From: Bacteroidales bacterium UBA3289
GTDB lineage: Bacteria > Bacteroidota > Bacteroidia > Bacteroidales > UBA932
Assembly: GCA_002361625.1 (NCBI GenBank)
Contig: DETL01000001.1
Span: forward strand, 41,821-67,974
Length of the DNA: 26,154 nucleotides
Direction of reading: 5' to 3'
Shown: positions 17,079-24,796 of the stretch, piece after piece
How the letters are laid out: each line of letters opens with the position of its first letter
Numbering within the stretch: the first letter of the stretch is position 1
Translations under genes and position numbers: made by a program
The notes under the pieces: generated by a model
Databases searched by the model: none
Seen by the model: only the letters and a program-made list of their open reading frames with translations
What the model was told of the DNA's origin: nothing

Positions 17079-17788
17079 GTCAGGGACGGGGCCTCGTAGA
17101 GCAGGAACTTGCCCTGGATGACCCCGAGGCACCAGACCAGTTCCTCGTGCAGGGTCATGTGGGTATTGTCCATCACATAGGCGTCCTCCGGCTGACGGAG
17201 GGGAGAAGTCTCGCGATGGGAGTCGATATAGTCGCGCTCCGCCAGGTTCTTGACGATGTCCTCGAAGACCGGGGTGTCGCCTTTTTCCACCATCTCGTCA
17301 TAGCGCCGCTGGGCACGGACTTTCTCGTCGGCTACCATGAACACCTTCAGTTCCGCGTTCGGGAACACGGTGGTGCCGATATCGCGGCCGTCCATGATGA
17401 CGCGGCCGCCCTCGGAGAAGGCGCGGAGTTTCGCGTCCACATAGGCCCGTACGAAGGCGATGGCCGACACAGGGCTCACGTACGAAGACACGGCGAGGGT
17501 GCGGATTTCCGTCTCGATGCAGCGTTCGCCGAGATACAGGAGCGTCTTCCCTTCCTCGTTCCGGAAATGCAGGTCCAGCGTGTCGATGACCACTTTCAGG
17601 GCAGCCTCGTCGATGGTGCCGTCCTTCGCGATCAACCCGTTCTCCATGGCGAAGAGGGTGACGCCGCGGTACATGGCGCCACTGTCCAGGTACAGGAAAT
17701 CGAATTCCTTCGCCACCATTTTGGCGAAGGTGCTCTTGCCGGTGGCCGAGAAGCCGTCAACGGCGATGATGATATCAGGAACGTTCAT
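17072..17788 (-). CDS. cmk: Cytidylate kinase
   Basis: Phosphorylates CMP and dCMP to the diphosphates. 238 residues, close to family length. Motifs: P-loop GFSATGKST (12-20; GPSGAGKST is commoner), YLDSGAMYRGVTLFA (33-47), the CMP site MDGRDIGTTVFP (about 132-143) and the late AERDYIDSHR and RQPEDAYVMDNTHM motifs. The AYVMDNTHMT form of the usual DAVVLDTS motif is consistent with Bacteroidota. First gene of cmk-ispH. A TACATTTG -7 box lies 25 bases upstream. The pairing of cmk with ispH is also seen in other Bacteroidota and in some Firmicutes. Confidence 0.96.
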   Translation of the reverse strand: MNVPDIIIAVDGFSATGKSTFAKMVAKEFDFLYLDSGAMYRGVTLFAMENGLIAKDGTIDEAALKVVIDTLDLHFRNEEGKTLLYLGERCIETEIRTLAVSSYVSPVSAIAFVRAYVDAKLRAFSEGGRVIMDGRDIGTTVFPNAELKVFMVADEKVRAQRRYDEMVEKGDTPVFEDIVKNLAERDYIDSHRETSPLRQPEDAYVMDNTHMTLHEELVWCLGVIQGKFLLYEAPSLTW

Positions 17789-17812
17789 AATCTTTCTCTC
17801 ACTCTAAGATTA

Positions 17813-17820
17813 CAAATGTA
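17813..17820 (-). promoter_or_regulatory. Putative -7 box upstream of cmk
   Basis: TACATTTG on the minus strand matches TAnnTTTG, with a predicted start near 17810 and a 22-base leader. No -33 TTTG at standard spacing. The 71-base gap is shared with the divergent response regulator, for which only a weak GATATTTG (17833-17840) is visible. Confidence 0.5.
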
Positions 17821-17859
17821 GAAAAAAGTTCCGATATTTGCATAAATGTTTCTCTGTGT

Positions 17860-19008
17860 ATGAAGATTCTGATAGTCGATGACGAACGCTCCATCCGGAA
17901 CTCCCTCAAGGAGATCCTGGAGATGGAAGGATACCAGGTGGATACGGCCGAAAACGGCACCGACGCCACCGCGATGGCGGAAAAAGAGAAGTACGACGCC
18001 ATCTTCTGCGATATCAAGATGCCCGGGATGGACGGCACGGAAGTGCTCCAGAAACTCGTCGAGGACGGGGTGGAGACGCCGGTGATCATGATCTCCGGCC
18101 ACGCCGATATCGACACGGCCGTGGACTGCATCAAGAAGGGGGCGTTCGATTTCATCGGCAAACCCCTGGACCTGAACCGGATCCTCATCACCATCAAGAA
18201 CGCGACGGACAAGGCCAACCTCGTCACCCAGACCAAGATCCTCAAGAAGAAGGTCTATGGCCAGGAGATGGTGGGACAGTCGGCCGGGATCCAGCATATC
18301 CGGGAGATGATCGCCAAGGTCGCCCCCACGGACGCCAGCGTCCTCATCACCGGCCCCAACGGCTCCGGCAAGGAGCTCGTCGCCCGCTCCCTGCACCAGC
18401 TTTCGCAGAGATCCATGATGCCGTACGTGGAAGTAAACTGCGCCGCCATCCCGTCGGAGCTCATCGAGAGCGAACTCTTCGGCCATGAAAAGGGATCGTT
18501 CACATCGGCCATCAAGCAGCACAAGGGAAAGTTCGAGCAGGCCGACGGCGGCACACTCTTCCTGGACGAGATCGGCGACATGTCCCTCGCCGCCCAGGCC
18601 AAGGTCCTCCGCGTCCTGCAGGAGCGGAAGATCTCCCGCGTGGGCTCCGACAAGGACATCACCGTGAACGTCCGCGTGGTCTCCGCCACGAACAAGAACC
18701 TGGCGGAGGAAATCAAGAAAGGGACCTTCCGGGAGGACCTTTACCACCGTCTCAGCGTCATCGTCATCAAGGTCCCTACCCTGGATGAGCGCAAGGATGA
18801 CATTCCCCTTCTGATCAACCATTTCCTGGACCAGATCTGTACCGAGACAGCCATGCCGCGGAAGGAGTTCTCCCCCGAGGCCATCGACCTGCTCGTGAAG
18901 AAATCCTGGACCGGCAACATCCGCGAACTCCGGAATGTCGTGGAGAGACTCCTCATCCTGGGCAACAATCCCGTGAGCGTGCAGGACATCGAGGATTACG
19001 TCATCTGA
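17860..19008 (+). CDS. NtrC-family AAA+ response regulator lacking a DNA-binding domain
   Basis: 382 residues. Receiver domain (1-120) with Asp7/Asp8, phospho-acceptor Asp51 (FCDIKMPGMDG), Ser80 and Lys101 (GKP). AAA+ sigma-54 interaction-type domain (about 136-365) with Walker A GPNGSGKE (165-172), Walker B GGTLFLDEIGD (230-240) and the arginine-finger region REDLYHRL (291-298). The loop that is GAFTGA in sigma-54 activators reads GSFTSA (212-217). The protein stops after VQDIEDYVI, so the usual C-terminal Fis-type helix-turn-helix is missing; the stop is followed directly by a terminator, with no sign of a broken tail. It may act from solution or through a partner. Likely partner kinase: the NtrY-like protein at 10936-14448. 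Confidence 0.9.
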   Translation: MKILIVDDERSIRNSLKEILEMEGYQVDTAENGTDATAMAEKEKYDAIFCDIKMPGMDGTEVLQKLVEDGVETPVIMISGHADIDTAVDCIKKGAFDFIGKPLDLNRILITIKNATDKANLVTQTKILKKKVYGQEMVGQSAGIQHIREMIAKVAPTDASVLITGPNGSGKELVARSLHQLSQRSMMPYVEVNCAAIPSELIESELFGHEKGSFTSAIKQHKGKFEQADGGTLFLDEIGDMSLAAQAKVLRVLQERKISRVGSDKDITVNVRVVSATNKNLAEEIKKGTFREDLYHRLSVIVIKVPTLDERKDDIPLLINHFLDQICTETAMPRKEFSPEAIDLLVKKSWTGNIRELRNVVERLLILGNNPVSVQDIEDYVI

Positions 19009-19025
19009 CCTCCCACCAGACGGAC

Positions 19026-19064
19026 ACAATAAAGGCGGGCCTTCATGCGGCTCGCCTTTATTGT
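19026..19064. terminator. Bidirectional hairpin terminator between regulator and lptB
   Basis: A 12-base perfect stem, ACAATAAAGGCG (19026-19037) with CGCCTTTATTGT (19053-19064), plus an inner three-pair stem. It carries T-rich arms on both strands and lies between two convergent genes. The remaining 64 bases to lptB are AT-rich with no gene that I can see. Confidence 0.7.
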
Positions 19065-19128
19065 ACCTTATCAACTAAACCAACTATAATAACTAACCGG
19101 CTTAGTATATTGCAAGGCCCGTGCCAAA

Positions 19129-19917
19129 CTACGCCTGATGTTCTGCCGCACGGGCGGCTTCGGCTTCGCGGCGGGCGCGTTCGACGCTCTTGGAGCGCTT
19201 GAGGACGAACCCGGAACCGAGGTATTTGGTGCGGACATCCTCGTCGGCAGCCAGTTCCTCCGGTGTGCCTTCCTGCAGGATGGTTCCCTCGTACAGGAGG
19301 TAGGCCCGGTCCGTGATGGCGAGGGTTTCGCCCACGTTGTGGTCCGTGATGATAACGCCGATATTGCGGTACTTGAGTTTCGCGATGATGTACTGGATGT
19401 CCTCCACGGCGATGGGGTCCACGCCGGCGAAGGGTTCGTCCAGGAGGATGAACTTCGGGTCTACGGCGAGGGCGCGGGCAATCTCGCAGCGGCGCCGCTC
19501 GCCGCCGGAGAGCTGGATGCCCTTGGACTTGCGGACCTTGGAGAGGTTGAACTCGTCGATGAGCTGCTCCAGGCGGGCTTCCCGCTGGGCCTTGGTCATC
19601 TGGGTCATCTCCATGACGGACATGATGTTGTCCTCCACGGACATCTTCCGGAAGACGGAAGCTTCCTGCGGGAGATATCCCACGCCCTTCTGGGAGCGCT
19701 TGTACATGGGAAGGCCGGTCAGCTCGTCGTCATCGATGAAAATGCGGCCTTCGTTCGGGACGATCTGGCCGGTGATCATGTAGAAACTGGTGGTCTTTCC
19801 GGCGCCGTTCGGGCCCAGGAAGCCAACGATCTCACCTTGGTTCACTTCCATGGAAACGCCCTTCACGACCGTCCGGACGCCGTATTTTTTCACGAGGTTC
19901 TCTGCGCGTAACTTCAT
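19129..19917 (-). CDS. lptB: LPS export ABC transporter ATPase LptB
   Basis: ATPase that powers lipopolysaccharide extraction from the inner membrane with LptFG. 262 residues. Walker A GPNGAGKTT (35-43), Q-loop YLPQEASVFR (81-90), signature LSGGERRRCEIARAL (136-150), Walker B FILLDEPFAGVDP (156-168) and switch His193 (ITDHNVGETLA). The GVDPIAVEDIQ and TDHNVGETL forms are typical of LptB rather than of generic ABC ATPases. The last 25 residues (ERARREAEAARAAEHQA region) are a charged Ala/Glu/Arg tail longer than in E. coli LptB. It starts 12 bases after the dnaX stop and is probably cotranscribed with it. Confidence 0.94.
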   Translation of the reverse strand: MKLRAENLVKKYGVRTVVKGVSMEVNQGEIVGFLGPNGAGKTTSFYMITGQIVPNEGRIFIDDDELTGLPMYKRSQKGVGYLPQEASVFRKMSVEDNIMSVMEMTQMTKAQREARLEQLIDEFNLSKVRKSKGIQLSGGERRRCEIARALAVDPKFILLDEPFAGVDPIAVEDIQYIIAKLKYRNIGVIITDHNVGETLAITDRAYLLYEGTILQEGTPEELAADEDVRTKYLGSGFVLKRSKSVERARREAEAARAAEHQA

Positions 19918-19929
19918 AATGCGGAACTG

Positions 19930-21693
19930 CTATTTGGTGTCGAGGCCGAGGGCGGCCACGAGTTCTCTGACTTCGGGATTGGTGTCCATCAGGACTTTCG
20001 CCTTCTCTTCGGGCATGTAAGGTACTTTTTCGCCGGTATCTTCCTCCGGGATCTCGTCCACATGGAGGTTCACCTTGTGGCAGGAAAGGAGTTCCCGGAA
20101 CTGGCGTTCCAGGTCGCGGAGCATCTTCTCCTCGATCCACTGCTTCTGCGCAGCGTTGGAAACGGAGAAGAAGATGGACTTGACGCCCTCGCCCTCCTCC
20201 TCGCGGAGTTTCGCCTGCGCCAGCGTGTTCGCCAGACGCGGACGGGCCGTAAACTGACCGACAAGGGTCTTCCAGGCCGCCTGGATGGCCGCCTCGTCCG
20301 GAAGCTTCTCCTCCACGGCGACCGCCTCTTCCTCCTGGGGCGCCTCCGCCTTCTCGTCCATGATGGCGTTCATGGACAAGGCCGATCCGGTCTTAGGCGC
20401 GCGCTTGCGACGGGCCGGCTCAGGGGCCGGCTTGGGGGCAACGGCCGTCTTATCCGCGGGCTGGGTCGAAGGTATAAGGCGCTCATCAGAGCGCCCGGCG
20501 GAGGCCGTGTCCGCAGGACTTATAGGCCGGGAGCCGCGGGGGGCATTCGGGGGCAGAGCCCCCGCAACAGGCTGTTTCGCTCCCGCGACAGGCTCCGGCG
20601 CGTTCACGAGGAACGACAGTTTCATCAGGGCGAATTCGATGTGGAGGCGCGGATTCACGGCGGCCTTGTAACCGGATTCGCAGGCGGTCGTGACACCGAG
20701 GGCGTCATACAAGAAGCGGAGGGGGCAACGGGTCGCCTGTTCCCGGTAGCGCTGCTTCAGGGAATCCGGCAGTTCCAGCAGAGCGTCCAGCCCGGCGGTG
20801 CGGGCGACGACCAGGTCACGCAGGTGCGCGGAAAGGGCCGCCACGAAATGCAGGGCGTTGAATCCCTTGGAAAGCACTTCGTCAAAAAGGGTGAGCGCCG
20901 CCCCGTAATTCCCGGCGAGGAAATGGTCCACCAGGGAGAAGCTGTATTCGTAGTCCAGGACATTGAGGTTCCGGATCACATCCTCATATTTGACGTCCGT
21001 GCCGCAGAAGGCGACGGTCTGGTCGAAGATGGTGAGGGCGTCGCGCATGGCGCCATCGGCCTTGGAGGCGATGACGTGGAGGGATTCGTCATCGATCCGG
21101 ATCCCTTCCTTTTCCGCGATGCCGCGGAGGTTCCGGACCATGTCGGGAATGCCGATCCGGTTGAAATCGTACGTCTGGCAGCGGGAGAGGATGGTCGGGA
21201 GGATCTTGTGCTTTTCGGTCGTCGCCAGGATGAAGATGGCGTGTGCCGGGGGCTCCTCCAGCGTCTTGAGGAAGGCGTTGAACGCGGCCTGGGAAAGCAT
21301 GTGGACCTCGTCGATGATATAGACGCTGTACTTGCCCACCTGCGGCGGGACCTGCACTTTCTCCATCAGGGCCTTGATGTCGTCCACGGAGTTGTTGGAA
21401 GCGGCGTCCAGTTCATGGATGCAGTACGACCGGCCTTCCTGGAAGGAGATGCAGGACTCGCACTCCCCGCAAGGTTCCATGTCGGGCCCCGGATGCGCAC
21501 AGTTGATCATCTTGGCGAAGATGCGCGCCGTCGTGGTCTTCCCCACCCCGCGCGGACCGCAGAAGAGATACGCGTGGGCGAGCTGTCCCCGCTTGATGGA
21601 GTTCGAAAGGGTCCGGGCGATGGTATCCTGTCCAAGCAGGGTCTCGAAGGAGTCGGGCCTGTATTTGCGTGCCGATACGATATACTGACTCAT
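19930..21693 (-). CDS. dnaX: DNA polymerase III subunit gamma/tau
   Basis: Clamp-loader ATPase of the replisome, 587 residues. Walker A GPRGVGKTT (46-54), zinc ligands Cys65, Cys75, Cys78 and Cys81, Walker B YIIDEVHMLS (125-134), sensor 1 ATTEKHK (157-163), arginine finger SRC (170-172), and domain III to about residue 362. A Pro/Ala-rich linker (about 363-460) follows, then a C-terminal domain with AIQAAWKTLVGQ. Linker residues about 377-406 are encoded by an 85-base repeat that also occurs before efp. No A-rich slippery heptamer is seen next to its hairpins, so no gamma-forming frameshift is claimed. The ATG lies 6 bases after a TATCTTTG box. It is transcribed with lptB. Confidence 0.95.
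   Translation of the reverse strand: MSQYIVSARKYRPDSFETLLGQDTIARTLSNSIKRGQLAHAYLFCGPRGVGKTTTARIFAKMINCAHPGPDMEPCGECESCISFQEGRSYCIHELDAASNNSVDDIKALMEKVQVPPQVGKYSVYIIDEVHMLSQAAFNAFLKTLEEPPAHAIFILATTEKHKILPTILSRCQTYDFNRIGIPDMVRNLRGIAEKEGIRIDDESLHVIASKADGAMRDALTIFDQTVAFCGTDVKYEDVIRNLNVLDYEYSFSLVDHFLAGNYGAALTLFDEVLSKGFNALHFVAALSAHLRDLVVARTAGLDALLELPDSLKQRYREQATRCPLRFLYDALGVTTACESGYKAAVNPRLHIEFALMKLSFLVNAPEPVAGAKQPVAGALPPNAPRGSRPISPADTASAGRSDERLIPSTQPADKTAVAPKPAPEPARRKRAPKTGSALSMNAIMDEKAEAPQEEEAVAVEEKLPDEAAIQAAWKTLVGQFTARPRLANTLAQAKLREEEGEGVKSIFFSVSNAAQKQWIEEKMLRDLERQFRELLSCHKVNLHVDEIPEEDTGEKVPYMPEEKAKVLMDTNPEVRELVAALGLDTK
20479..20563 (-). repeat. Copy B of the 85-base element, in frame inside dnaX
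   Basis: Reverse-complement placement of copy A, therefore the same sense as the dnaX transcript. Identical blocks shared with copy A, written on the plus strand here: GCGGAGGCCGTGTCCG, ACTTATAGGCCGGGAGC and GGGGGCAGAGCCCCC. The second hairpin is GCGCTC-ATCA-GAGCGC, with the same loop but different stem bases from copy A. It supplies about 29 linker residues and keeps the frame. Confidence 0.85.
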
Positions 21694-21699
21694 AGTTTA

Positions 21700-21707
21700 C
21701 AAAGATA
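21700..21707 (-). promoter_or_regulatory. Putative -7 box of dnaX, nearly leaderless
   Basis: TATCTTTG on the minus strand ends 6 bases before the dnaX ATG. By the usual Bacteroides spacing the start would be near 21697, with a leader of about 4 bases. No clear -33 box; it shares the 68-base divergent gap with the next promoter. Confidence 0.5.
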
Positions 21708-21716
21708 AGAAGTTAT

Positions 21717-21747
21717 TTTGAAAAACCGGGCCGTAGCATTATCTTTG
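21717..21747 (+). promoter_or_regulatory. Consensus Bacteroidota promoter for the secreted protein and M16 genes
   Basis: TTTG (21717-21720), 19 bases, TATCTTTG (21740-21747): an exact consensus match. Predicted start near 21750, 12 bases before the first ATG. Confidence 0.75.
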
Positions 21748-21761
21748 TAAAGCAAGAAAGT

Positions 21762-22604
21762 ATGAACATGAAGCGATTGATGACCGTAATGGCGCTTCTT
21801 ACGGTGTGCGCCGGGCTCTTTGCCCAACAAGGGAAGGTAACGACCCGAAAACACCTTTTCTCCGATTTTACCGACAAGATTACCAAAGTCGTGATGACCG
21901 GCGGGGACGTCTTGGACGGCGCCCTCCGGCAGGAGGTGGTGGAACTCTGGACCGCCTCCCCTTTCGAGTTCTGCTCCGCAGCCGACTACAACACCCTCAA
22001 GGGTTCCGACGCCTACTACTTCCTCCTCGTGACCGAAGGCAAGGCCAAAGGGGAAGAGGAGCCCATGGTACGCTTCCTCACCCTGGAGAAGGGCGGCGCC
22101 GAATCCGGTGACAACATCCCGCTCCGGACGGAGGTCATCTCCCTTCCGCTGTGTCCGGTGGAGGGCAGCCTGGGCCGGGAAGTCGTCTTTCTGTCGGCCT
22201 ATGTGAAAGGCATCCAGGAATTCACCCTGAACGCCATGGCCTCCGAACGGACGGCCTACTCCGGCATGAACTGGTTCAACGAGAAATACGACAAGAAGGG
22301 CGGCATCAAACGAATCTACCTCGCGCAGGACGACCTCTCCCCCGCCGTCTCCGACAAAGACAAGGCGAAATACCTCGACGAGGACATCATCCTCTGTGAT
22401 GCCGACGAGGCCGACAAGGTCTATACCGACAAGACCTACAACACCCTGGTCAGCTACACCGTCGCCGCCGGGACCTGGTGCTACAAGCTCCTGATCGAGG
22501 CCGATACGGACACCATCTATTACATCCGCAAGCACAAGGTGACGGACCGCGCGCCCGCCGGCTTCCTCACCGAGGACTTGCGCCGTATGTCCAAGAAACG
22601 GTAA
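21762..22604 (+). CDS. Secreted protein of unknown function
   Basis: 280 residues. The first 22 are a signal peptide (MNMKRLMTVMALLTVCAGLFAQ), with the second ATG at 21768 equally possible as start. I do not recognise a domain. The mature part is mixed alpha/beta with acidic stretches, three cysteines in the mature region, and a C-terminal segment reading AAGTWCYKLLIEADTDTIYYIRKHKV that looks like paired strands. No lipobox, no barrel-type aromatic end and no membrane helix beyond the signal, so it is probably periplasmic. Its TAA overlaps the ATG of the M16 gene (TAATG), so the two are translated together from the promoter at 21717. A periplasmic partner for a protease without its own signal peptide would be unexpected, and the pairing may only reflect packing. 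Confidence 0.75.
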   Translation: MNMKRLMTVMALLTVCAGLFAQQGKVTTRKHLFSDFTDKITKVVMTGGDVLDGALRQEVVELWTASPFEFCSAADYNTLKGSDAYYFLLVTEGKAKGEEEPMVRFLTLEKGGAESGDNIPLRTEVISLPLCPVEGSLGREVVFLSAYVKGIQEFTLNAMASERTAYSGMNWFNEKYDKKGGIKRIYLAQDDLSPAVSDKDKAKYLDEDIILCDADEADKVYTDKTYNTLVSYTVAAGTWCYKLLIEADTDTIYYIRKHKVTDRAPAGFLTEDLRRMSKKR

Positions 22605-23902
22605 TGCGCAGCGGCACGGCATCTTCCGGACTGCGGTATGCAGTCCGCCGGAGCGCTTCCCCGGTGGCTTGGTGTGCCTTGAGCATACGCTGCGGCACCC
22701 GGGACGAAGCCGGTTACCCCGGCGGTATCGCCCATTTCGTGGAGCATACGATCTTCCGGGGTACGGCCCGCAAAAGCGCCTCCGTCATCTCCGGTTACCT
22801 GGACCGCCTGGGCGGCGAACTCAACGCCTACACCACCAAGGAGGAAATCGTCCTGCACGCCACCGTTCTGAAGGAGGACCTGGGGAAAGCCGCCCGCCTG
22901 CTCTTCGAACTGGCGACCGAGCCCACGTTCCCGGACGACGAGATCGAAACCGAACGGGGCGTGGTCCTGGACGAGATCATCTCCTACAAGGACAACCCCG
23001 TGGAGGATGTCTATGACAAGTTCGAAGGCATGCTCTTCGAAGGGCATCCGCTGGGCGGCCCCATCCTGGGCACCACCGCCTCCGTGAAACGCATCACGCC
23101 GGAGGACCTCCGCCGTTTCGTCCGTACCTTCTTCACCCCGGACCGCATGGTCTTCACGGTCGTCGCGGATATCGATGAGAAAGTGCTGGAGAAACGGGTG
23201 TTGCGGCTGGCCGAAAAACTGTTCGGGAAAGAGATTCCTTCACCGGCTCCGCCGGTTCGGAATGACAATCGCACGGTCATTCCGGGCGAAACCACATCTG
23301 TCATTCCGAGCGAAGCGAAGGAATCTTCCTGCACCGCACCTGCCGGTTCCCCCTTCTCCAAAACCGTGGACAAGCGCCACCACGAGGTGAATGCCGTCAT
23401 CGGCAACCGGGCGCCGTCGCTGTATGAGGAGAAGGACCGGATCACGGCCGCCGTGCTGTGCAACATCCTGGGCGGGCCGGCATCGAACTCGCTTCTTAAC
23501 AAAGATTTACGGGAAAAGAACGGCTGGGTGTACGGGGTGGAGTGCTCTTACACGCAGTATGCCGATACGGGCATTGCCGCCATCAGCTTCGGCTGCGACA
23601 AACCCAACCTGGAGCGGTGCCTGAAAACCCTGGACCGGATTCTGGAGCGCCTGCGGGAAGTACCGCTGTCGGAACGGTTCCTGAAGGCGGCGAAAAAACA
23701 GCTTCTCGGCCAGCTCGCCATCTCCTCCGCCAGCGGCGAGGCACAGTGCCTGTCCATGGGCAAATCCCTCCTGTCCTGGGGCCGGATCGACACCTCCGCC
23801 GAGACCCGTGCCCGCATCGAGGCCGTGACGCCCGGGGACTTGCAAAAAATGGCCCGCCGTCTCTTCGATCCGGCGAGCCTTTCACGCTTGATTTACCTGT
23901 AG
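22604..23902 (+). CDS. M16 family zinc metallopeptidase (MPP/YmxG-like)
   Basis: 432 residues, the size of the two-domain MPP-beta/YmxG type. The inverted zinc motif HFVEH (His44, Glu47, His48) and the third ligand region ETERGVVLDEI (Glu117) are intact in domain one. Domain two has the partner motif GGPASNSLLNKDLREKNGWVYGV. No signal peptide, so it is probably cytoplasmic. Between the domains, residues about 210-250 are an odd Pro/Ser/Thr-rich stretch (IPSPAPPVRNDNRTVIPGET...), encoded by an inverted pair of a dispersed repeat. Linkers in this family carry no such sequence. It starts in TAATG overlap with the upstream gene, 126 bases after an in-frame alternative ATG that would extend into it. 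It ends 2 bases before the convergent SPFH gene. Confidence 0.9.
   Translation: MRSGTASSGLRYAVRRSASPVAWCALSIRCGTRDEAGYPGGIAHFVEHTIFRGTARKSASVISGYLDRLGGELNAYTTKEEIVLHATVLKEDLGKAARLLFELATEPTFPDDEIETERGVVLDEIISYKDNPVEDVYDKFEGMLFEGHPLGGPILGTTASVKRITPEDLRRFVRTFFTPDRMVFTVVADIDEKVLEKRVLRLAEKLFGKEIPSPAPPVRNDNRTVIPGETTSVIPSEAKESSCTAPAGSPFSKTVDKRHHEVNAVIGNRAPSLYEEKDRITAAVLCNILGGPASNSLLNKDLREKNGWVYGVECSYTQYADTGIAAISFGCDKPNLERCLKTLDRILERLREVPLSERFLKAAKKQLLGQLAISSASGEAQCLSMGKSLLSWGRIDTSAETRARIEAVTPGDLQKMARRLFDPASLSRLIYL
23232..23326 (+). repeat. Inverted pair of TGTCATTCCGA...GAAGGAATCT repeats inside the M16 gene
   Basis: The right copy (23299-23326) reads TGTCATTCCGA, 7 bases, GAAGGAATCT. The left copy (23232-23267) is its reverse complement with a 15-base middle that is itself a hairpin, ACCGGC-TCC-GCCGGT. 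A shorter GTCATTCCG lies between them (23276-23284). The reading frame stays open through all of it. Confidence 0.8.
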
Positions 23903-23904
23903 GA

Positions 23905-24777
23905 TTATTTGCTCAGGTTGATGAACGGCAGGGCGTTCGATCCGTTGTAGGTCGGAAGCTCGCCGTTCCACTTTTCGATGGCGTACTGCTGGACGATGAG
24001 TCCGTTCAGGGAGGCCGCGACCACGCGGTTGTAGTAGGCCTCGCCGTCGCCCTGGATCTTCAGGGCCTCGGCTTCACCCTGGGCCTTCGCGATGGCGATC
24101 TTCGCCTCCGCCTCGGCTTCCTTCACCTTGTTTTCCGCCTTGAGGGCGTTCTGGACCGCTTCGTTCTTGGCATTGATGGCCTCGGTCAGGGAGGCCGGCG
24201 GATCGATCTTGGTCGTGAATTCGCGGACGATGAACCCTTCCCGGTTCATGGACTCGTCCAGGCGGGCGCGGACCTCGGTCTCGAACTTGGCGCGGTTCGC
24301 CATGAGTTCGTCGGAGGTGTAGTTGTTCGCGCAGGTACGGTAAGCCTCGAAGATACAGGTGTTGATGTAACCCATCTCCAGTTCCCGGACCGGCTTGCGG
24401 TACTTCACGAAGATATCCACGGCTTTGTTCTCGTCGATCTGATAAGCCAGCGTCGGGGTCATCGAAAAGATGGCCGCGTCCTTGGGATTCACCGTAAACG
24501 GCTCATACGTAACGCGCTGGATATAGGTCGGGTATTCGAAGATACTCTCCGTGATGGGATTGTACCAGACCCAGCCGCGGCAGGTTCCTTCCACACCGCC
24601 CTTGAGCGCGGAGTTGGAAGACCATTTCTTGAAACGGATACCCACCGATGCGGAATCGATGGTCGTGCAGCAGGATGCCATCAGGATGATGGCGAGGACG
24701 GTGACACCGAGGGAGATCCAGGTGGCCTTCCCCAGTTTGCTTCCCCTGCGGGGATTGACGGTTTTGGTAGCTTGCAT
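23905..24777 (-). CDS. Membrane-anchored SPFH/Band 7 (prohibitin-like) protein
   Basis: 290 residues from MQATKTV. A single N-terminal membrane helix (about 18-36, ending ILMASCC) is followed by an SPFH domain (about 40-205) with VGIRFKKW, the strand-rich region TPTLAYQIDENKAVDIF, and REFTTKIDPPASLTEAI. A heptad-like Ala/Glu/Lys coiled coil follows (about 205-255), and a short tail ending NALPFINLSK. This is the stomatin/prohibitin architecture; such proteins form membrane scaffolds and often regulate proteases, but no protease partner is adjacent except the convergent M16 gene, which has no signal peptide. The start is set 19 bases after metG; a longer frame would overlap metG. Two adjacent Cys at the helix end are unusual and might carry lipid, though the -3 to -1 residues are a poor lipobox. 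Confidence 0.85.
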   Translation of the reverse strand: MQATKTVNPRRGSKLGKATWISLGVTVLAIILMASCCTTIDSASVGIRFKKWSSNSALKGGVEGTCRGWVWYNPITESIFEYPTYIQRVTYEPFTVNPKDAAIFSMTPTLAYQIDENKAVDIFVKYRKPVRELEMGYINTCIFEAYRTCANNYTSDELMANRAKFETEVRARLDESMNREGFIVREFTTKIDPPASLTEAINAKNEAVQNALKAENKVKEAEAEAKIAIAKAQGEAEALKIQGDGEAYYNRVVAASLNGLIVQQYAIEKWNGELPTYNGSNALPFINLSK

Positions 24778-24796
24778 ATCGGGGAGAAATAAAAGG

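Noticed and set aside
20479..20563. A programmed frameshift site in dnaX driven by the repeat hairpins
   Set aside because: No A-rich slippery heptamer lies 5-8 bases before either hairpin in the transcript; the upstream codons are mixed and GC-rich.
22478..22603. A longer start for the M16 protein
   Set aside because: The extra 42 codons overlap the preceding gene in another frame and have no conserved sequence; the TAATG start fits the local pattern.
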